64,000 nt of DNA from assembly GCA_002709405.1 (NCBI GenBank), contig PAQV01000066.1, forward strand, positions 1-64,000, written 5' to 3'. The notes below the pieces were generated by a model. That model made no database searches. It saw nothing but the letters and a program-made list of their open reading frames with translations, and was not told where the DNA came from. Each line of letters begins with the position of its first letter. The stretch's first letter is position 1. This document shows positions 62,903-64,000 of the stretch, in pieces. Source of the stretch: Paracoccaceae bacterium (lineage in GTDB: Bacteria > Pseudomonadota > Alphaproteobacteria > Rhodobacterales > Rhodobacteraceae). The position numbers were made by a program, and so were the translations under genes.

Positions 62903-63961
62903 GTGGCAAACCCGACCACAAACATGGGGGGGCGTTCGGCGCCCCCCCTCAAGACCTGGGGCGGGAAGATCCTGCGACTGGTCGTCACCGTGGCGATCAC
63001 GCTGCTGGGCCTTCTCTTTGTCACCTTCATGATCGGCCGCGTCATGCCGATCGACCCCGTCCTGGCCGTGATCGGCGAACGGGCGACACAGGAACAATAC
63101 GACCAGACCTTCATAGAGCTTGGGCTCGACAAGCCGCTGATCGTGCAATTCGGCATCTACGTGCGCGACGTGCTGCAGGGCGATTTCGGGACATCCATCC
63201 GCACTGGCCAGAACGTGGCCGACGATATCGCCCGGGTGTTTCCCGCCACGCTGGAACTGGCCACGCTGGGCACGCTGATCGGCGTCGTCCTGGGCGTTCC
63301 ACTGGGGGTGCTGGCCGCCGTGCGCAAGGGCACCTGGATCGACCAGCTGGCCCGCCTTGTCGGGCTGATCGGCTATTCCATCCCGGTGTTCTGGCTGGGC
63401 CTCGTGGGCCTGCTGGTCTTTTACGGCATCCTCGGCTGGGTCGCCGGGCCGGGCCGGCTGGGCATCTTCTACCAGGGGCTGGTCGAACCTGTCACCGGGC
63501 TCTTGCTGGTCGACAGCCTGCTGCGCGGCAACATGACCGTCTTCAAGGACGCCTTCAGCCACATCATCCTGCCCGCCTCGATCCTGGCCTATTACTCGAT
63601 GGCCTATATCAGCCGCATGACCCGGTCGTTCATGCTGGAACAGCTGAGTTCCGAATACGTGACCACCGCCCGGGTCAAGGGCCTGTCGGAATGGAAGGTC
63701 GTCTGGCACCATGCCTTCCGCAACATCCGCGTGCAGCTGATCACCGTCATCGCCCTGGCCTATGCCAACCTGCTGGAAGGCTCGGTCCTGACCGAGATCA
63801 TCTTTGCCTGGCCGGGCATCGGCAGCTACATCACGACCTCGCTGCTGGCCAATGACATGAATTCGGTCCTGGGTGGCACCATCGTGATCGGCACCATCTT
63901 CGTCGGTCTGAACATCTTTTCGGACCTTCTCTACCGCTTCCTTGATCCGAGGTCGAAATGA
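62903..63961 (+). CDS. Dipeptide-type ABC transporter permease, DppB-like
   Basis: 352 residues. Core with six helices and the DppB features IDPVLAVIGERATQEQYD (about 52-69), FGTSIRTGQNVAD and EYVTTARVKGLSEWKV (about 250-265). GTG start at 62903, four bases after the binding-protein stop, chosen over ATG 62924 for position; RBS modest. Stop overlaps the next ATG (ATGA). Confidence 0.9.
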   Translation: MANPTTNMGGRSAPPLKTWGGKILRLVVTVAITLLGLLFVTFMIGRVMPIDPVLAVIGERATQEQYDQTFIELGLDKPLIVQFGIYVRDVLQGDFGTSIRTGQNVADDIARVFPATLELATLGTLIGVVLGVPLGVLAAVRKGTWIDQLARLVGLIGYSIPVFWLGLVGLLVFYGILGWVAGPGRLGIFYQGLVEPVTGLLLVDSLLRGNMTVFKDAFSHIILPASILAYYSMAYISRMTRSFMLEQLSSEYVTTARVKGLSEWKVVWHHAFRNIRVQLITVIALAYANLLEGSVLTEIIFAWPGIGSYITTSLLANDMNSVLGGTIVIGTIFVGLNIFSDLLYRFLDPRSK

Positions 63962-64000
63962 GCAGCGAAAGCCTCAAGGACTGGCTGCTCGCCGAAGAGC
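63958..64000 (+). CDS. Start of the next ABC permease gene, DppC-like (partial)
   Basis: Only 14 codons (MSSESLKDWLLAEE) before the window ends. ATG overlaps the DppB stop, the usual DppB-DppC junction. Identity is inferred from position alone. Confidence 0.6.
   Translation, partial: MSSESLKDWLLAEE

Overview
GC-rich (about two-thirds G+C by eye), densely packed chromosomal DNA, almost certainly from an alphaproteobacterium of the Rhodobacterales (Roseobacter-type). Grounds: many periplasmic-binding-protein ABC and TRAP importers, HyuAB-type hydantoinases, a CoxMSL-type molybdenum hydroxylase, a katG/oxyR pair, and operons tied by ATGA/GTGA overlaps. I saw no rRNA, tRNA, CRISPR array, insertion sequence or phage gene. 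Both window ends cut through dipeptide-type ABC operons.

Layout. 1-1.4 kb: tail of an oligopeptide/dipeptide ABC operon ending in a good terminator. 1.4-20.4 kb: a catabolic island that looks devoted to cyclic ureides, amides or imides. It has a nitrate/taurine-type ABC importer plus an amidohydrolase (+ strand); a - strand run of polysaccharide-deacetylase/PuuE-like hydrolase, amidase, Asp/Glu/hydantoin-racemase homologue, decarboxylase/isomerase homologue, N-carbamoyl hydrolase and SDR, with one + strand racemase homologue embedded in it; a TRAP importer; hyuAB; and an FCD-type GntR regulator. Five copies of one palindrome (core TGGCATGCCA) sit upstream of the four transcription units ABC, PuuE-like, TRAP and hyuA, so I propose one regulon, probably read by the local GntR protein. 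Both racemase homologues lack both catalytic cysteines of the family, and the third superfamily member keeps only one, so the island chemistry is probably not what automated names would say.

20.5-33.7 kb: stress and regulation. oxyR/katG; LysR with a VOC protein and a glutathione transferase; a MipA/OmpV-like outer-membrane protein and an OmpR-type two-component system that share a matching promoter box; azoR with a divergent LysR; an NTF2-like protein; and a TetR repressor whose operator recurs upstream of a DoxX-like membrane protein. 33.7-42.8 kb: a complete dipeptide-type ABC operon (- strand), facing a TIM-barrel isomerase/epimerase, a left-handed beta-helix protein and a D-2-hydroxyacid dehydrogenase with a tandemly duplicated N-terminus. 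42.9-48.9 kb: Lrp regulator plus LLM flavin monooxygenase, then a molybdenum hydroxylase (FAD, 2Fe-2S, Mo subunits) with its own MoaD/ThiS-like protein. 49-60 kb: MFS exporter, methyltransferase, CadC-like wHTH-TPR regulator, von Willebrand A protein, CbpA-like J protein, GntR/FAH/TauE-SafE group, and a membrane glycerophosphodiesterase overlapping a secreted phospholipase-A2-like protein. 60.2-64 kb: membrane dipeptidase followed by a second dipeptide-type ABC operon that leaves the window.

All motif, operator and terminator calls were made by reading the sequence. Family statements come from memory of the families and no database search was run.
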